A DNA stretch of 64,000 nucleotides from Thermocatellispora tengchongensis (lineage in GTDB: Bacteria > Actinomycetota > Actinomycetes > Streptosporangiales > Streptosporangiaceae), in contig NZ_JACHGN010000030.1 in NCBI RefSeq assembly GCF_014202315.1, positions 1 to 64,000 of the forward strand, written 5' to 3'. Shown in pieces: positions 9,640 through 17,724 of the stretch (the first letter of the stretch is position 1; the number at the start of each line of letters is the position of its first letter). The position numbers were made by a program, and so were the translations under genes. A model generated the notes under the pieces. The model was not told the DNA's origin and searched no databases. It saw only the letters and a program-made list of their open reading frames with translations.

Positions 9640-10962
9640 GTGATCTTGAAACAGACTGGTAGCCGTGGGTTCCGTGCCTATACCAGTAAGCACCTGGACG
9701 AACTGCTGAAGCGCGCCGGCCTCGACGATGGCGAGCGGCTGCGGATCCGAGCGGTCGCCACCGTGCTGCCCTTTCGCACCAACGCCTACGTCGTGGACGA
9801 CCTCATCGACTGGGCGGCCGTTCCGGACGACCCGATCTACCGCCTCGTGTTCCCGCAGGCCGACATGCTGCCGGCCGACGACGTCAACAGGATCGCCGAC
9901 CTGCTGCGCGGAGGTGCGTCCACCGCCGAGGTGAACGCGGTCGCCCACGAGGTGCGGATGCGTCTCAACCCCCACCCCGCGGGGCAACTCGACCTCAACC
10001 TCCCGCGGATCGGCCACGAACCGATCCCCGGGATGCAACACAAATATCCCGAGACCGTCCTGTACTTCCCCAAGCAGGGGCAGACATGCCACGCGTACTG
10101 CACCTACTGCTTCCGCTGGGCGCAGTTCGTGGGCGAGCCCGACCTCAAGATGGCCTCCGACGACGTCCACCAGCTCACCGGCTACCTCAAGGAACACCCC
10201 GAGGTGACCAACGTGCTGTTCACCGGCGGCGACCCCATGATCATGGGTGAGCCGGTGCTGAGCCGCTACGTCGAGCCGCTGCTCGGCCTGGAGCAACTGG
10301 AGTCGATCCGGATCGGCACCAAGTCGCTGGCCTACTGGCCGCAGCGGTACGTCACCGACCCCGACGCCGACGACACGCTCCGCCTGTTCGAGCGCGTCGT
10401 GGAGTCGGGCCGGAACCTGGCGTTCATGGCCCACTTCTCCCACCCCCGCGAGATGGAATCGCCCATGGTGGAGAAGGCGGTCAGGCGCATTCTCGACACC
10501 GGCGCGGTGATCCGCACGCAGGCGCCGCTGATCCGCTCGATCAACGACGATCCCGCCACCTGGCAGACCATGTGGCGGCGGCAGCTCAGCCTGGGCATGG
10601 TTCCGTACTACATGTTCGTGGAGCGTGACACCGGACCGCAGGACTACTTCGCGGTACCGCTCGCGCGGGCGTACGAGATCTACCGGGACGCGTACTCCAG
10701 CGTGTCGGGGCTGTGCCGCACGGTGCGCGGCCCGTCGATGTCGGCCACTCCCGGCAAGGTGTGCGTGGACGGCGTCGCCGAGATCGCCGGCCAGCGCGTC
10801 TTCGTCCTGCACCTGATCCAGGCCCGTGACCCCGAACTCGTCGGACGGCCGTTCTTCGCCAAGTACGACCCGCGCGCGACCTGGCTGACCGACCTGCGCC
10901 CGGCCTTCGCCGACCGCTTCCCCTACGAACCCGCCATCCCCTCGGCCCGCCTGTCCGCGTGA
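9640..10962 (+). CDS. KamA-family radical SAM protein (lysine 2,3-aminomutase-like)
   Basis: A 440-residue radical-SAM protein. C150-x3-C154-x2-C157 (CHAYCTYCFRW) binds the 4Fe-4S cluster; TGGDP follows as the SAM-contacting GGxxP segment. The frame, the GMQHKYPETVLYFP segment and overall length match the KamA/EpmB family, which isomerises L-lysine to beta-lysine or acts on a lysyl protein. A lysine in SATPGK near the C-terminus is a possible PLP-binding residue. The start is GTG at 9640 with GGGAGGGG nine bases upstream; the open frame runs 74 codons further but without coding character. There is no EF-P, beta-lysine pathway or NRPS gene nearby, so the substrate is unknown. An 8 bp inverted repeat (9440-9447 / 9474-9481) lies upstream. 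Confidence 0.88.
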   Translation: MILKQTGSRGFRAYTSKHLDELLKRAGLDDGERLRIRAVATVLPFRTNAYVVDDLIDWAAVPDDPIYRLVFPQADMLPADDVNRIADLLRGGASTAEVNAVAHEVRMRLNPHPAGQLDLNLPRIGHEPIPGMQHKYPETVLYFPKQGQTCHAYCTYCFRWAQFVGEPDLKMASDDVHQLTGYLKEHPEVTNVLFTGGDPMIMGEPVLSRYVEPLLGLEQLESIRIGTKSLAYWPQRYVTDPDADDTLRLFERVVESGRNLAFMAHFSHPREMESPMVEKAVRRILDTGAVIRTQAPLIRSINDDPATWQTMWRRQLSLGMVPYYMFVERDTGPQDYFAVPLARAYEIYRDAYSSVSGLCRTVRGPSMSATPGKVCVDGVAEIAGQRVFVLHLIQARDPELVGRPFFAKYDPRATWLTDLRPAFADRFPYEPAIPSARLSA

Positions 10963-10992
10963 CCCCGCCCGTCGCGCGTCGCGGGTGTCGCC

Positions 10993-11202
10993 TCAGGTCC
11001 CGGCGCCGGTGCTCGCACCGACGCCGGGACCGGGACGGCGTACGCTCGTCCGGCGCGCGATCTGCGCCTGGAGCCGCGCCATCTGCCAGTGCAGCTCAAG
11101 CAGTTGCTCGGTGAGCTGGGCCCGCGGGATCTCGGCGGGATCCTCGGCGGCAAGGTAGTCGATCGCGGTGGACAGCTCTCGCATCGCGCGCCCCCACTCC
11201 AT
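10993..11202 (-). CDS. 69-residue helical protein under LexA control, DUF222-like N-terminus
   Basis: A small acidic-to-basic helical protein. Its core, DYLAAEDPAEIPRAQLTEQL followed by LELHWQMARLQAQIARR, resembles the N-terminal helices of the DUF222/13E12 family, which usually continues into an HNH nuclease; the rest is absent here. The ATG at 11202 has AGGAG at good spacing. Directly upstream is a near-consensus SOS box overlapping a good promoter, which argues strongly that this short frame is real and damage-inducible. The family link is weak and from memory. It converges on the KamA-family gene, with 30 bases between stops. Confidence 0.7.
   Translation of the reverse strand: MEWGRAMRELSTAIDYLAAEDPAEIPRAQLTEQLLELHWQMARLQAQIARRTSVRRPGPGVGASTGAGT
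10997..11030. terminator. Hairpin between convergent genes
   Basis: GTCCCGGCG (10997-11005) pairs with CGCCGGGAC (11022-11030), with further pairing inside. It overlaps the last codons of the 69-residue gene and lies 35 bases after the KamA-family stop. There is no T-tract, so termination is inferred. Confidence 0.5.
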
Positions 11203-11217
11203 GACGGCGTCTCCTGA

Positions 11218-11233
11218 TCGAAATTACGTTCGA
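11218..11233 (-). promoter_or_regulatory. LexA-binding SOS box
   Basis: TCGAAATTACGTTCGA matches 11 of the 12 defined positions of the actinobacterial SOS box TCGAAC-N4-GTTCGA. It sits 15 bases upstream of the small gene's start and overlaps the expected transcription start. LexA bound here would block the promoter until DNA damage triggers its cleavage. Confidence 0.8.
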
Positions 11234-11263
11234 ATCATAGCGGAACGCCGCCGCTGATGTCAG
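11234..11263 (-). promoter_or_regulatory. Sigma-70-type promoter of the SOS-controlled small gene
   Basis: On the minus strand, CTGACA (11263-11258) and TATGAT (11239-11234) are separated by 18 bases; each differs from consensus at one position. The -10 hexamer abuts the SOS box. The rest of the spacer to the next gene (about 200 bases, to 11472) shows nothing else I can support. Confidence 0.7.
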
Positions 11264-11472
11264 CGAGTCGGATGGGACACGCGGAGTGCACGCGACCACG
11301 TCCGCACCGAGGAACGCCAGGGAGCCGGAGCGACGCCGGAAGGCACGCTCTCAACGGCCGCCCAGCCCGCGGGATCAGGGCCCCAGACGGGCGGCCCAGG
11401 GTGGTGGCGGTAAGGTCCGCCAGGTTCCACCCGCGGTCGTCGTGGAAGCCTGAGGGCGCGTCGCGGCGGGAC

Positions 11473-12006
11473 TCAGGTGGCGTACTCGGGAGCGATGAAC
11501 CCGCGGGCCAGCGTGTTGGCGGTGATGTTGAACCCGATCACCGCCGCCGAGGCGTCGGCCCCCACCCCCAGCTTCTCCACACCCAGCGCGTGCACCGCGA
11601 AGATGTACCGGTGCGGCGTCCCGGGCGGCGGCGCGGCCCCGCCGTAGCTGTTGAGCCCGTAGTCGTTGCGCCCGTGCACGGCCCCTTCCGGCAGCCCCTT
11701 GAACTCCCCGGCCCCCGCCCCCGAGGGCAGCTCGGTGACGCTCGCCGGGATGTCGTACAACAGCCAGTGCCAGAACCCGCTCCCGGTGGGCGCGTCGGGG
11801 TCGAAGCAGGTGACCGCGTAACTCCTGGTCCCCTCCGGCCCCGCCGACCACCGCAGGTGCGGCGAGACGTTCTGCCCCGTCATCCCCCAGTCGTCGAACA
11901 CGTGCGCCTCGGACATGGTCTCCCCGTCACGCACGTCGTCACTCTCGACGCTGAGCGCGGGAACCTGCGGCAGGAAGTCATAGGGAATCGGTGGCCGCTG
12001 AGACAC
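11473..12006 (-). CDS. YbhB/YbcL-type phosphatidylethanolamine-binding (PEBP) protein
   Basis: A 177-residue bacterial PEBP/Raf-kinase-inhibitor-like protein. The ligand-pocket motifs are present: [19 protein letters not shown] (PEBP box 1) and [20 protein letters not shown] followed by HRYIF (box 2). No signal peptide is seen, so it is cytosolic. Bacterial members have no agreed physiological role. It starts at ATG 12006, with AGGTAACC upstream, and stands alone between the SOS spacer and a repeat island. Confidence 0.92.
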   Translation of the reverse strand: MSQRPPIPYDFLPQVPALSVESDDVRDGETMSEAHVFDDWGMTGQNVSPHLRWSAGPEGTRSYAVTCFDPDAPTGSGFWHWLLYDIPASVTELPSGAGAGEFKGLPEGAVHGRNDYGLNSYGGAAPPPGTPHRYIFAVHALGVEKLGVGADASAAVIGFNITANTLARGFIAPEYAT

Positions 12007-12694
12007 GGGTTACCTCCGATGAATGGTCGGCCGAGTAGATCCGTCCCCATCTTGCTCGCCCAGCCCTCCCAGAACAAACGCCCGCACCCGAGCCCGCCAC
12101 CCCGGGGCGGAGGTCGTAGCCATTCGCGGGCGAGGGCCGGTGGCCCCCGAGGACCGGTGTGAGGGCGGCCGTGCCCATGCGGTTCGGAGTGGGCGGAGGC
12201 ACGCCCGCTCGTGCCACCGGTCCTGAACCGGCGTGCCGAGAGGGGCGCTGAAGCGCGGGCCATGAGCACAGCCCTCGGTGGGGGCGGCGCGGGAGCGCGG
12301 TGTGCCGGTGCGGGGCGCGGGCCATGAGCACAGCCCCCGTGGGGGCGGCCCGGGAGCGTGGCGTGCCCGTGCGGGGGGCGGGCGCGGGGGCACGGCCTGC
12401 CCGTGCGGGGCGCGGCCCCGGAGCGCGGTGTGCCCCTGCGGCGCGCAGGCCATGAGCACAGCCTTCCCCCTGTGTGGGGGCGGGCCGGGAGCGCAGCCTG
12501 CCCGTGCGGTGCACGGTGTGCCCGTGGGGGGCGGTGTGCCCACACGGGGGACGGGTGGCCGTGCGGGGGCAGCCTGCCTGTGCGGTGCACGGCGTGCCCT
12601 TGGGGGGGCGGTGTGCCCACACGGAGCACGGGTGGCCTTGCGGGGCGCGGCCTGCCCTTGCGGAGCGTTGGGGGCGTTAAGGGCGGCGGATCGG
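12007..12694. repeat. Degenerate GC-rich repeat island
   Basis: About 690 bases without a supported gene. From about 12230 to 12680 the DNA is made of diverged copies of TGCCCGTGCGGGGCGCGG-like units mixed with three exact copies of GCCATGAGCACAGCC (12259-12273, 12321-12335, 12449-12463). Frames of 170-440 codons are open on both strands and read as low-complexity His/Arg/Pro or Gly/Ala/Cys repeats, the expected by-product of such DNA. No ribosome binding site or domain supports them. Confidence 0.75.
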
Positions 12695-13552
12695 TTACGC
12701 GCGGTTGTAGGCGGCCAGGACCGTTTGGGGGTCGCCGTCCATCTTGATTTTGCCCTTGTGGAGCCAGATGACGCGGTTGCAGGTCTCCTCGATGACGTCG
12801 AGGTTGTGCGCGACCAGGAAGACGGTGCCGGCCTGGGCGCGCATGGCCTTGATGCGCTCCTGGCTCTTGCGCTTGAACTCGCGGTCGCCGGTGGCCAGGG
12901 CCTCGTCGATCAGGAGGACGTCGTGGGTCTTGGCGGAGGCGATGGCGAAACGGAGGCGGGCGCCCATGCCGGAGGAGTAGGTGGACATGGGGAACTGGAC
13001 GAACTCCCCGATGCCGGAAAAGTCGACGATGTCATCGTATTTTGCTTTGACCTGGGCCGGGGTCATGCCCATGGCGTAGCAGCCGAGGACGATGTTGCGC
13101 TCGCCGGTGAGCTCGCGCATCAGGGCGGCGTTGACGCCGAGGAGCGAGGGCTGGCCGTCGGTGTAGACGGCGCCCTGGTGGGGCGGGAGGAGGCCGGCGA
13201 TGGCGCGCAGCAGGGTGGACTTGCCGGAGCCGTTGCGGCCGATGATGCCGATCGCGTCGCCGTGGTGGGCGACGAAGGACACGCCCTTGATGGCGTGGAC
13301 CTCGCGCATCTGGGGGCGGCCCTGGCGGCGGAGCATGCGCAGCAGCGCGTTGGCGGCGTTGCCCTTCTCGGCGTCGGAGGCCGCGCCGTAGACGCGGTAG
13401 ACGATGTGCAGGTCGTCCACGACGACGGTGGGCGTGCCGGCGGGCGCCGGCGGCTGGGCCGGCTTCGGCTTGGGCGAGGTCTTCACTTCCTGCTTCGGGT
13501 CCCCCGGCTCTTCGGCCTTCACGTGCGACAGCTCCTTGGTCAGCTCAGCCAC
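12695..13552 (-). CDS. Wzt/TagH-type polysaccharide ABC exporter, ATP-binding subunit
   Basis: A 285-residue nucleotide-binding subunit for export of a lipid-linked glycan or teichoic acid. A Pro/Lys-rich N-terminus (about 1-40) precedes the ABC domain with Walker A GRNGSGKS (105-112), the signature region TYSSGMGARLRFAIA and Walker B VLLIDEALATGD. VDDLHIVYRVYG is typical of the Wzt/TagH branch. The start is GTG at 13552 with AGAGGT upstream, overlapping the permease stop by 8 bases, so translation is probably coupled. It lacks the C-terminal substrate-recognition domain of longer Wzt proteins. No glycosyltransferases are adjacent, so the cargo cannot be named. Confidence 0.92.
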   Translation of the reverse strand: MAELTKELSHVKAEEPGDPKQEVKTSPKPKPAQPPAPAGTPTVVVDDLHIVYRVYGAASDAEKGNAANALLRMLRRQGRPQMREVHAIKGVSFVAHHGDAIGIIGRNGSGKSTLLRAIAGLLPPHQGAVYTDGQPSLLGVNAALMRELTGERNIVLGCYAMGMTPAQVKAKYDDIVDFSGIGEFVQFPMSTYSSGMGARLRFAIASAKTHDVLLIDEALATGDREFKRKSQERIKAMRAQAGTVFLVAHNLDVIEETCNRVIWLHKGKIKMDGDPQTVLAAYNRA

Positions 13553-14495
13553 GGCCGTACCTCTCTTCGGCGCGCCAGAAGTACCAGAAGCCGACGAGCA
13601 GTGTGAACACTGCCCAGAATACGCAAGCCATCCATACCCACTCACGCGGGCTGTGCCCCGCGATCAGCAGGTCGCGCATGAACTCGATGTAGGCGGCCGC
13701 TGGGTTCAAGTACATGATGTCGGCGACCCACTGCGGCAGGCCCGCCGAGGCGACCACCTTGTCCTGGATGGAGAAGAAGACGCCGGAGGCGTAGAGCCAG
13801 GTCCGCATGATGAACGGCAGGAGCTGGTTCAGGTCGCGGGCGAAGGCGCCGACCCGGGCCATGATGAGGCTGAAGCCGATGTTGAACATCGTCTGCAGGA
13901 GCAGGGCCACCGGGATCAGCAGCCACAGCGTGGTCACCGGCTCCTGGGTGAGGAGCACGAGGCCGATGAGCACGGCCATCGAGATGAGAAGCTGTTGCAG
14001 CTCCTGGACCGTGTACGCCAGGGGGAGCGCCGCGCGCGGGAAGTGCAGCGCCCGGATCATGGACAGGTTGCCCGAGATGGACTTGGCGCCGCCGCTGACC
14101 GAGCGCTGGGTGTAGGTGAAGACGAACATCCCGGTGATCAGGAACGCGGGATAGTTGTCGATGCCCCTGCTCGCACCGAGGATGAGCCCGAACATCAACC
14201 AGTAGATCGCCGCGTTCAGCAACGGGGTCAGCACCTGCCAGAGCTGGCCGAGTGCGGTGTTGCTGTACTTGGTGACGTTCTTGGAGGTGGCGTACGTCAG
14301 CACGAAATGGCGACGCTGCCACAGTTGGCGAGCGTACGAGGGCAGACTGGGCCGCGCGATGGCACGACGAAGCCCGTATCGTGCGGCGAGCTCGGCCAGC
14401 GACTCCTTGCCCGGGGCGTTGGGGCCCTGGGACGAGGTGCCGTCTTTGCGGCCGCGCGCCTTGGCGTCCGCGACCGCGGATTCCGGCTGGCTCAT
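13545..14495 (-). CDS. Wzm/TagG-type polysaccharide ABC exporter, permease subunit
   Basis: A 316-residue ABC-2 permease. A charged N-terminal extension of about 70 residues, then six membrane segments, including LLNAAIYWLMFGLILGASRG, PAFLITGMFVFTYTQRSVSG and the C-terminal WVWMACVFWAVFTLLVGFWY. It forms the membrane channel with the downstream ATPase, whose start overlaps its last codons. The ATG at 14495 is preceded by 540 bases of spacer shared with the divergent peptide importer operon. Confidence 0.92.
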   Translation of the reverse strand: MSQPESAVADAKARGRKDGTSSQGPNAPGKESLAELAARYGLRRAIARPSLPSYARQLWQRRHFVLTYATSKNVTKYSNTALGQLWQVLTPLLNAAIYWLMFGLILGASRGIDNYPAFLITGMFVFTYTQRSVSGGAKSISGNLSMIRALHFPRAALPLAYTVQELQQLLISMAVLIGLVLLTQEPVTTLWLLIPVALLLQTMFNIGFSLIMARVGAFARDLNQLLPFIMRTWLYASGVFFSIQDKVVASAGLPQWVADIMYLNPAAAYIEFMRDLLIAGHSPREWVWMACVFWAVFTLLVGFWYFWRAEERYGRG

Positions 14496-15037
14496 GGCAA
14501 GGACTCTATTGGATGGAGGTGGACGGGGTGCCTGGGGTTACCTGGGGGTGACTACGGCTCTTGGCGGCGCGGCGGGTGCCGCACCAGGAGTTGGACGTTG
14601 TCGTTGTGAGACTGGTTCCAGGGCGATTGCGTGGTTTTCTCCCCTCTACGCCTTGCCGTACACGCGATCAGGTCAACCGTAGCCCAGGTGATGGTGCGAT
14701 GTCGGCAATGGCGTGACCAGTGTCCTCGTGGAGGTACTTTTACCCGTCAGTTCTAGCCACGCTTGGGGGGAACTGTCGCAAATGTCGCTGATCACGGCTT
14801 TGTGCCCCCGTCAGGACGTATGCGGTGTGACGTCGCACACTCACACGTGTGACCGAACTGCAACGCGCCAGAGACTCCCTGGTGAGAAGTAGTGGGGAAT
14901 AGTCGCGATCGACTGGCAGGGCGTCAACCGACTTGACCGTGTCAGCCAAAACGAGGGGAACCAGGCTCTCGTCAGGCTGTTCGGAGGACACAGAAGTCCA
15001 CGTGCGACGCCCACCTGAGAGGGAGGAAATGTCCACA
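14496..15037. other. Divergent spacer between glycan exporter and peptide importer operons
   Basis: Holds the promoters of two divergent operons. I cannot place a convincing -35/-10 pair. The notable features are two adjacent inverted repeats at 14825-14852 (listed separately). Small frames here have no supporting signal. Confidence 0.5.
14825..14852. promoter_or_regulatory. Adjacent palindromes, candidate operator
   Basis: GTGTG...CACAC with a 6-base centre (14825-14840) is followed immediately by the perfect 12 bp palindrome TCACACGTGTGA (14841-14852). Both share the half-site GTGTGA, suggesting a dimeric regulator binding twice, about 190 bases ahead of the binding-protein gene. No matching regulator gene is adjacent. 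Confidence 0.5.
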
Positions 15038-16663
15038 ATGCGTGTGACCAAGGGCGCACAGATCATCGCCGGTACCGCGCTGCTGGCCCTGGCGGTCGCC
15101 GCGTGCGGCGGCGGCGGGGGCAGCTCATCGGAGTCCTCGGGCGCCGACCAGCCCGTCCGGATGGAGATCGGTGAGCCGCAGAAGCTGTTCTACCCGAGCG
15201 ACACGACGGAGACCGAGGGCTCCGAGGTTCTTGCGGCGATCATGACACCTCTGGTCAGCTATGATGACAACAAGCAGACCGTCATGGAGCTGGCCGAGTC
15301 GATCGAGTCAGATGACAACATCACCTGGACGATCAAGCTGAAGCCGGGCTACACCTGGCACAACGGCGAGCCGGTCATCGCGCAGAACTACGTGGACGCG
15401 TGGAACTTCGCGGCCAATGTGGAGAACGCTCAGTCGGCCAGTTACTTCTTCGGCCGCATCGACGGCTACGCCGACCTGAACCCCGAGGACGGCAAGCCGA
15501 CGACCAAGGAGATGAAGGGCCTCAAGGCCATCGACGACAGCACCCTTGAGGTGAAGCTGTCGGCGCCGTTCTCGCAGTTCCCGACCATGCTCGGCTACAC
15601 CGCGTTCTACGGCCTGCCCAAGGCCGCCTTCGACGCCAACGGCAAGGTCACCGAGGCCTACGCCAAGCAGCCGATCGGCAACGGGTACTTCCAGTTCACC
15701 AAGCCGTACAACAAGGGCACCGACCAGACGATCGACCTGAAGCTGTACGACAAGTACCCGGGCGAGAAGCCGAAGTTCCAGAACCTGCAGTTCAAGATCT
15801 ACACCAGCACCGAGACCGCGTACAACGACCTGCGGGCCGGCAACCTGGACATCATCGACCAGCTCGCCGCCTCCTCGATCGCCAGCGCGAAGACCGAGCT
15901 GGGCGACCGGTACATCGACCAGCCCGACGCGGGCATCGGCTACATCGGCTTCCCGCTGAAGTACAACGACATCTACAAGGATGTCCGCGTCCGCGAGGCC
16001 ATCTCCATGGCGATCGACCGCAAGACGATCTCCGAGACCGTCTTCTCCGGCACCCGCGCCCCCGCCGACGACTTCATCAACCCGGCCATCGCGGGCTACC
16101 GCCAGGGCGCCTGCGCGGTCTGCACCTACGACCCCGCCAAGGCCAAGGAGCAGTACGCCGCCGCCAACGGTCCCAAGACCCTGGAGCTCGGCTACAACAA
16201 CGACGGCGGCCACAAGGAGTGGATCGAGGCCGTCGCCAACAACCTGCGGGCCAACCTGGGCGTCGAGGTCACGGTCAAGCCGTTCGAGAAGTTCCAGGCG
16301 ATCCTCGACGAGCTGGACGCCAAGAAGTACGGCGGCATGTTCCGGATGGGCTGGGCGATCGACTACCCGTCGCCGGAGAACTACCTGACGCCGATCTTCT
16401 CCACCGAGGCCGCGAAGACGGGCTCGAACTACGCGGGCTACTCCAACAAGGACTTCGACGAGCTCCTGAAGAAGGGCGACACCGCCTCCACGCCGGAGGA
16501 GGGCCTGAAGTTCTACCAGGAGGCCGCCGACATCCTGATCAAGGACCTGCCGTACATCCCGGTTTACTTCTACCGGGTGAACGCGGGCTTCTCGCAGCAC
16601 GTCAAGGGTGTGAAGATTAACCTGCTCAACCAGGTTGAGTGGACGTCTGTCGAGAAGGTCTGA
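15038..16663 (+). CDS. Peptide ABC transporter substrate-binding lipoprotein (SBP family 5)
   Basis: A 541-residue extracellular binding protein anchored as a lipoprotein. The N-terminus has a basic start, a hydrophobic stretch and the lipobox VAAC before a Gly/Ser linker. The body has the family 5 layout: WTIKLKPGYTWHNGEPV, DVRVREAISMAIDRKTI, and DLPYIPVYFYRVN near the C-terminus. ATG 15038 is chosen (GGAGG 11 bases upstream); an in-frame ATG at 15029 is too close to that site. It is the first gene of a five-gene importer operon. Ligand is probably an oligopeptide, but family 5 also binds nickel, heme and other ligands. Confidence 0.93.
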   Translation: MRVTKGAQIIAGTALLALAVAACGGGGGSSSESSGADQPVRMEIGEPQKLFYPSDTTETEGSEVLAAIMTPLVSYDDNKQTVMELAESIESDDNITWTIKLKPGYTWHNGEPVIAQNYVDAWNFAANVENAQSASYFFGRIDGYADLNPEDGKPTTKEMKGLKAIDDSTLEVKLSAPFSQFPTMLGYTAFYGLPKAAFDANGKVTEAYAKQPIGNGYFQFTKPYNKGTDQTIDLKLYDKYPGEKPKFQNLQFKIYTSTETAYNDLRAGNLDIIDQLAASSIASAKTELGDRYIDQPDAGIGYIGFPLKYNDIYKDVRVREAISMAIDRKTISETVFSGTRAPADDFINPAIAGYRQGACAVCTYDPAKAKEQYAAANGPKTLELGYNNDGGHKEWIEAVANNLRANLGVEVTVKPFEKFQAILDELDAKKYGGMFRMGWAIDYPSPENYLTPIFSTEAAKTGSNYAGYSNKDFDELLKKGDTASTPEEGLKFYQEAADILIKDLPYIPVYFYRVNAGFSQHVKGVKINLLNQVEWTSVEKV

Positions 16664-16675
16664 CGATGCCCTGAC

Positions 16676-16697
16676 GGGCCGGGCGCGAGCCCGGTCC
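16676..16697 (+). terminator. First of two hairpins after the binding-protein gene
   Basis: CCGGGC (16679-16684) and GCCCGG (16689-16694) around a GCGA tetraloop, with three outer pairs. Without a T-tract it is more likely an mRNA-stabilising or attenuating stem between binding protein and permease genes than a full stop. Confidence 0.55.
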
Positions 16698-16711
16698 GCA
16701 AGGCCCGCTTT

Positions 16712-16761
16712 GGGGGCAGCCCGCTTGGCACCGTGACCCCGGGTGACGAGGGGCTGCCCTC
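16712..16761 (+). terminator. Second hairpin between binding-protein and permease genes
   Basis: GGGCAGCCC (16714-16722) pairs perfectly with GGGCTGCCC (16751-16759). Together with the preceding stem it forms the classic arrangement that leaves far more binding-protein mRNA than permease mRNA; this use is inferred from other ABC operons. Confidence 0.55.
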
Positions 16762-16782
16762 AGGCATGTACGGGAGGCTTGT

Positions 16783-17724
16783 ATGGGCCGTTACATCATC
16801 AGGCGCTTGATCCAGGCGATCCCGGTACTGCTGGGATCCACCCTGCTGATCTTCGCCACCGTCTTCGCGCTGCCTGGCGATCCCATCGCGGCGCTGGCGG
16901 GAGAGAAACGGCAAGACCCCAAGGTCGTAGAAGTTCTACGAGATCAATACCACCTCAACGATCCGTTCTTCGCGCAGTACTGGCACTACATCAGCGGTGT
17001 CTTCCGCGGCGACTTCGGCCGCACGTACGCCGGCGTGGAGGTCTCCGAGCTGATGGCGGCCAAGTTCCAGGTCACCATCAACCTGGCCATGACCGCGCTG
17101 GTCATGGAGGCGATCATCGGCGTCGGCCTCGGGCTGTGGGCGGCGCTGCGCCGGGGCCGCGCGACCGACAGCGCGATCCTCGCGTCCACGCTGATCCTCA
17201 TCTCGGTCCCGGTCCTGGTCACCGGGTTCGTGCTGCAGCTTCTGCTGGGCGTGCAGCTCAAACTGGTCACCGGAATCGACTTCTTCCCGGTGGCCGGCGT
17301 CTTCGACGGCTGGCGCAGCTACCTGCTGCCCGGCTTCGTCCTCGCGGGCACCTCGATCGCCTACCTGACCCGGCTCACCCGGACCAGTCTGGTGGAGACC
17401 CTGCGCGCCGACTACGTGCGCACGGCCATCGCCAAGGGCATGTCCCGAAGACGGGTGATCGGCCGCCACGCGCTGCGCAACGCGCTCATCCCGCTGGTCA
17501 CCTACCTGGGGGCCGACCTGGGCACGCTGATGGGCGGCGCGGTCATCACCGAGACGATCTTCAACATCCAGGGCATCGGCCAGGAGCTGTTCCGCTCCGT
17601 GTACGAGCGCCAGCAGCCCGTCGTCGTGGGTATCGTGACGCTTCTGGTGCTGGTGTACATCCTCGCCAACCTGGTCGTCGACCTGCTGTACGCCGTGCTC
17701 GACCCGAGGATCCGCTATGAGTGA
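16783..17724 (+). CDS. Peptide ABC transporter permease, DppB type
   Basis: A 313-residue inner-membrane permease with six predicted helices. It begins MGRYIIRRLIQAIPVLLGST, the usual DppB/OppB N-terminus, with the LPGDP motif about 30 residues in. The EAA-type coupling loop is seen at YVRTAIAKGMSRRRVIGRHA. The C-terminal LLYAVLDPRIRYE is also typical. It pairs with the next gene, which overlaps its stop (ATGAGTGA). Confidence 0.95.
   Translation: MGRYIIRRLIQAIPVLLGSTLLIFATVFALPGDPIAALAGEKRQDPKVVEVLRDQYHLNDPFFAQYWHYISGVFRGDFGRTYAGVEVSELMAAKFQVTINLAMTALVMEAIIGVGLGLWAALRRGRATDSAILASTLILISVPVLVTGFVLQLLLGVQLKLVTGIDFFPVAGVFDGWRSYLLPGFVLAGTSIAYLTRLTRTSLVETLRADYVRTAIAKGMSRRRVIGRHALRNALIPLVTYLGADLGTLMGGAVITETIFNIQGIGQELFRSVYERQQPVVVGIVTLLVLVYILANLVVDLLYAVLDPRIRYE

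Noticed and set aside
12010..13606. Long frames on both strands over the 12 kb repeat island
   Set aside because: Composition follows the DNA repeats; the plus-strand 442-codon frame is antisense to the ABC ATPase gene.
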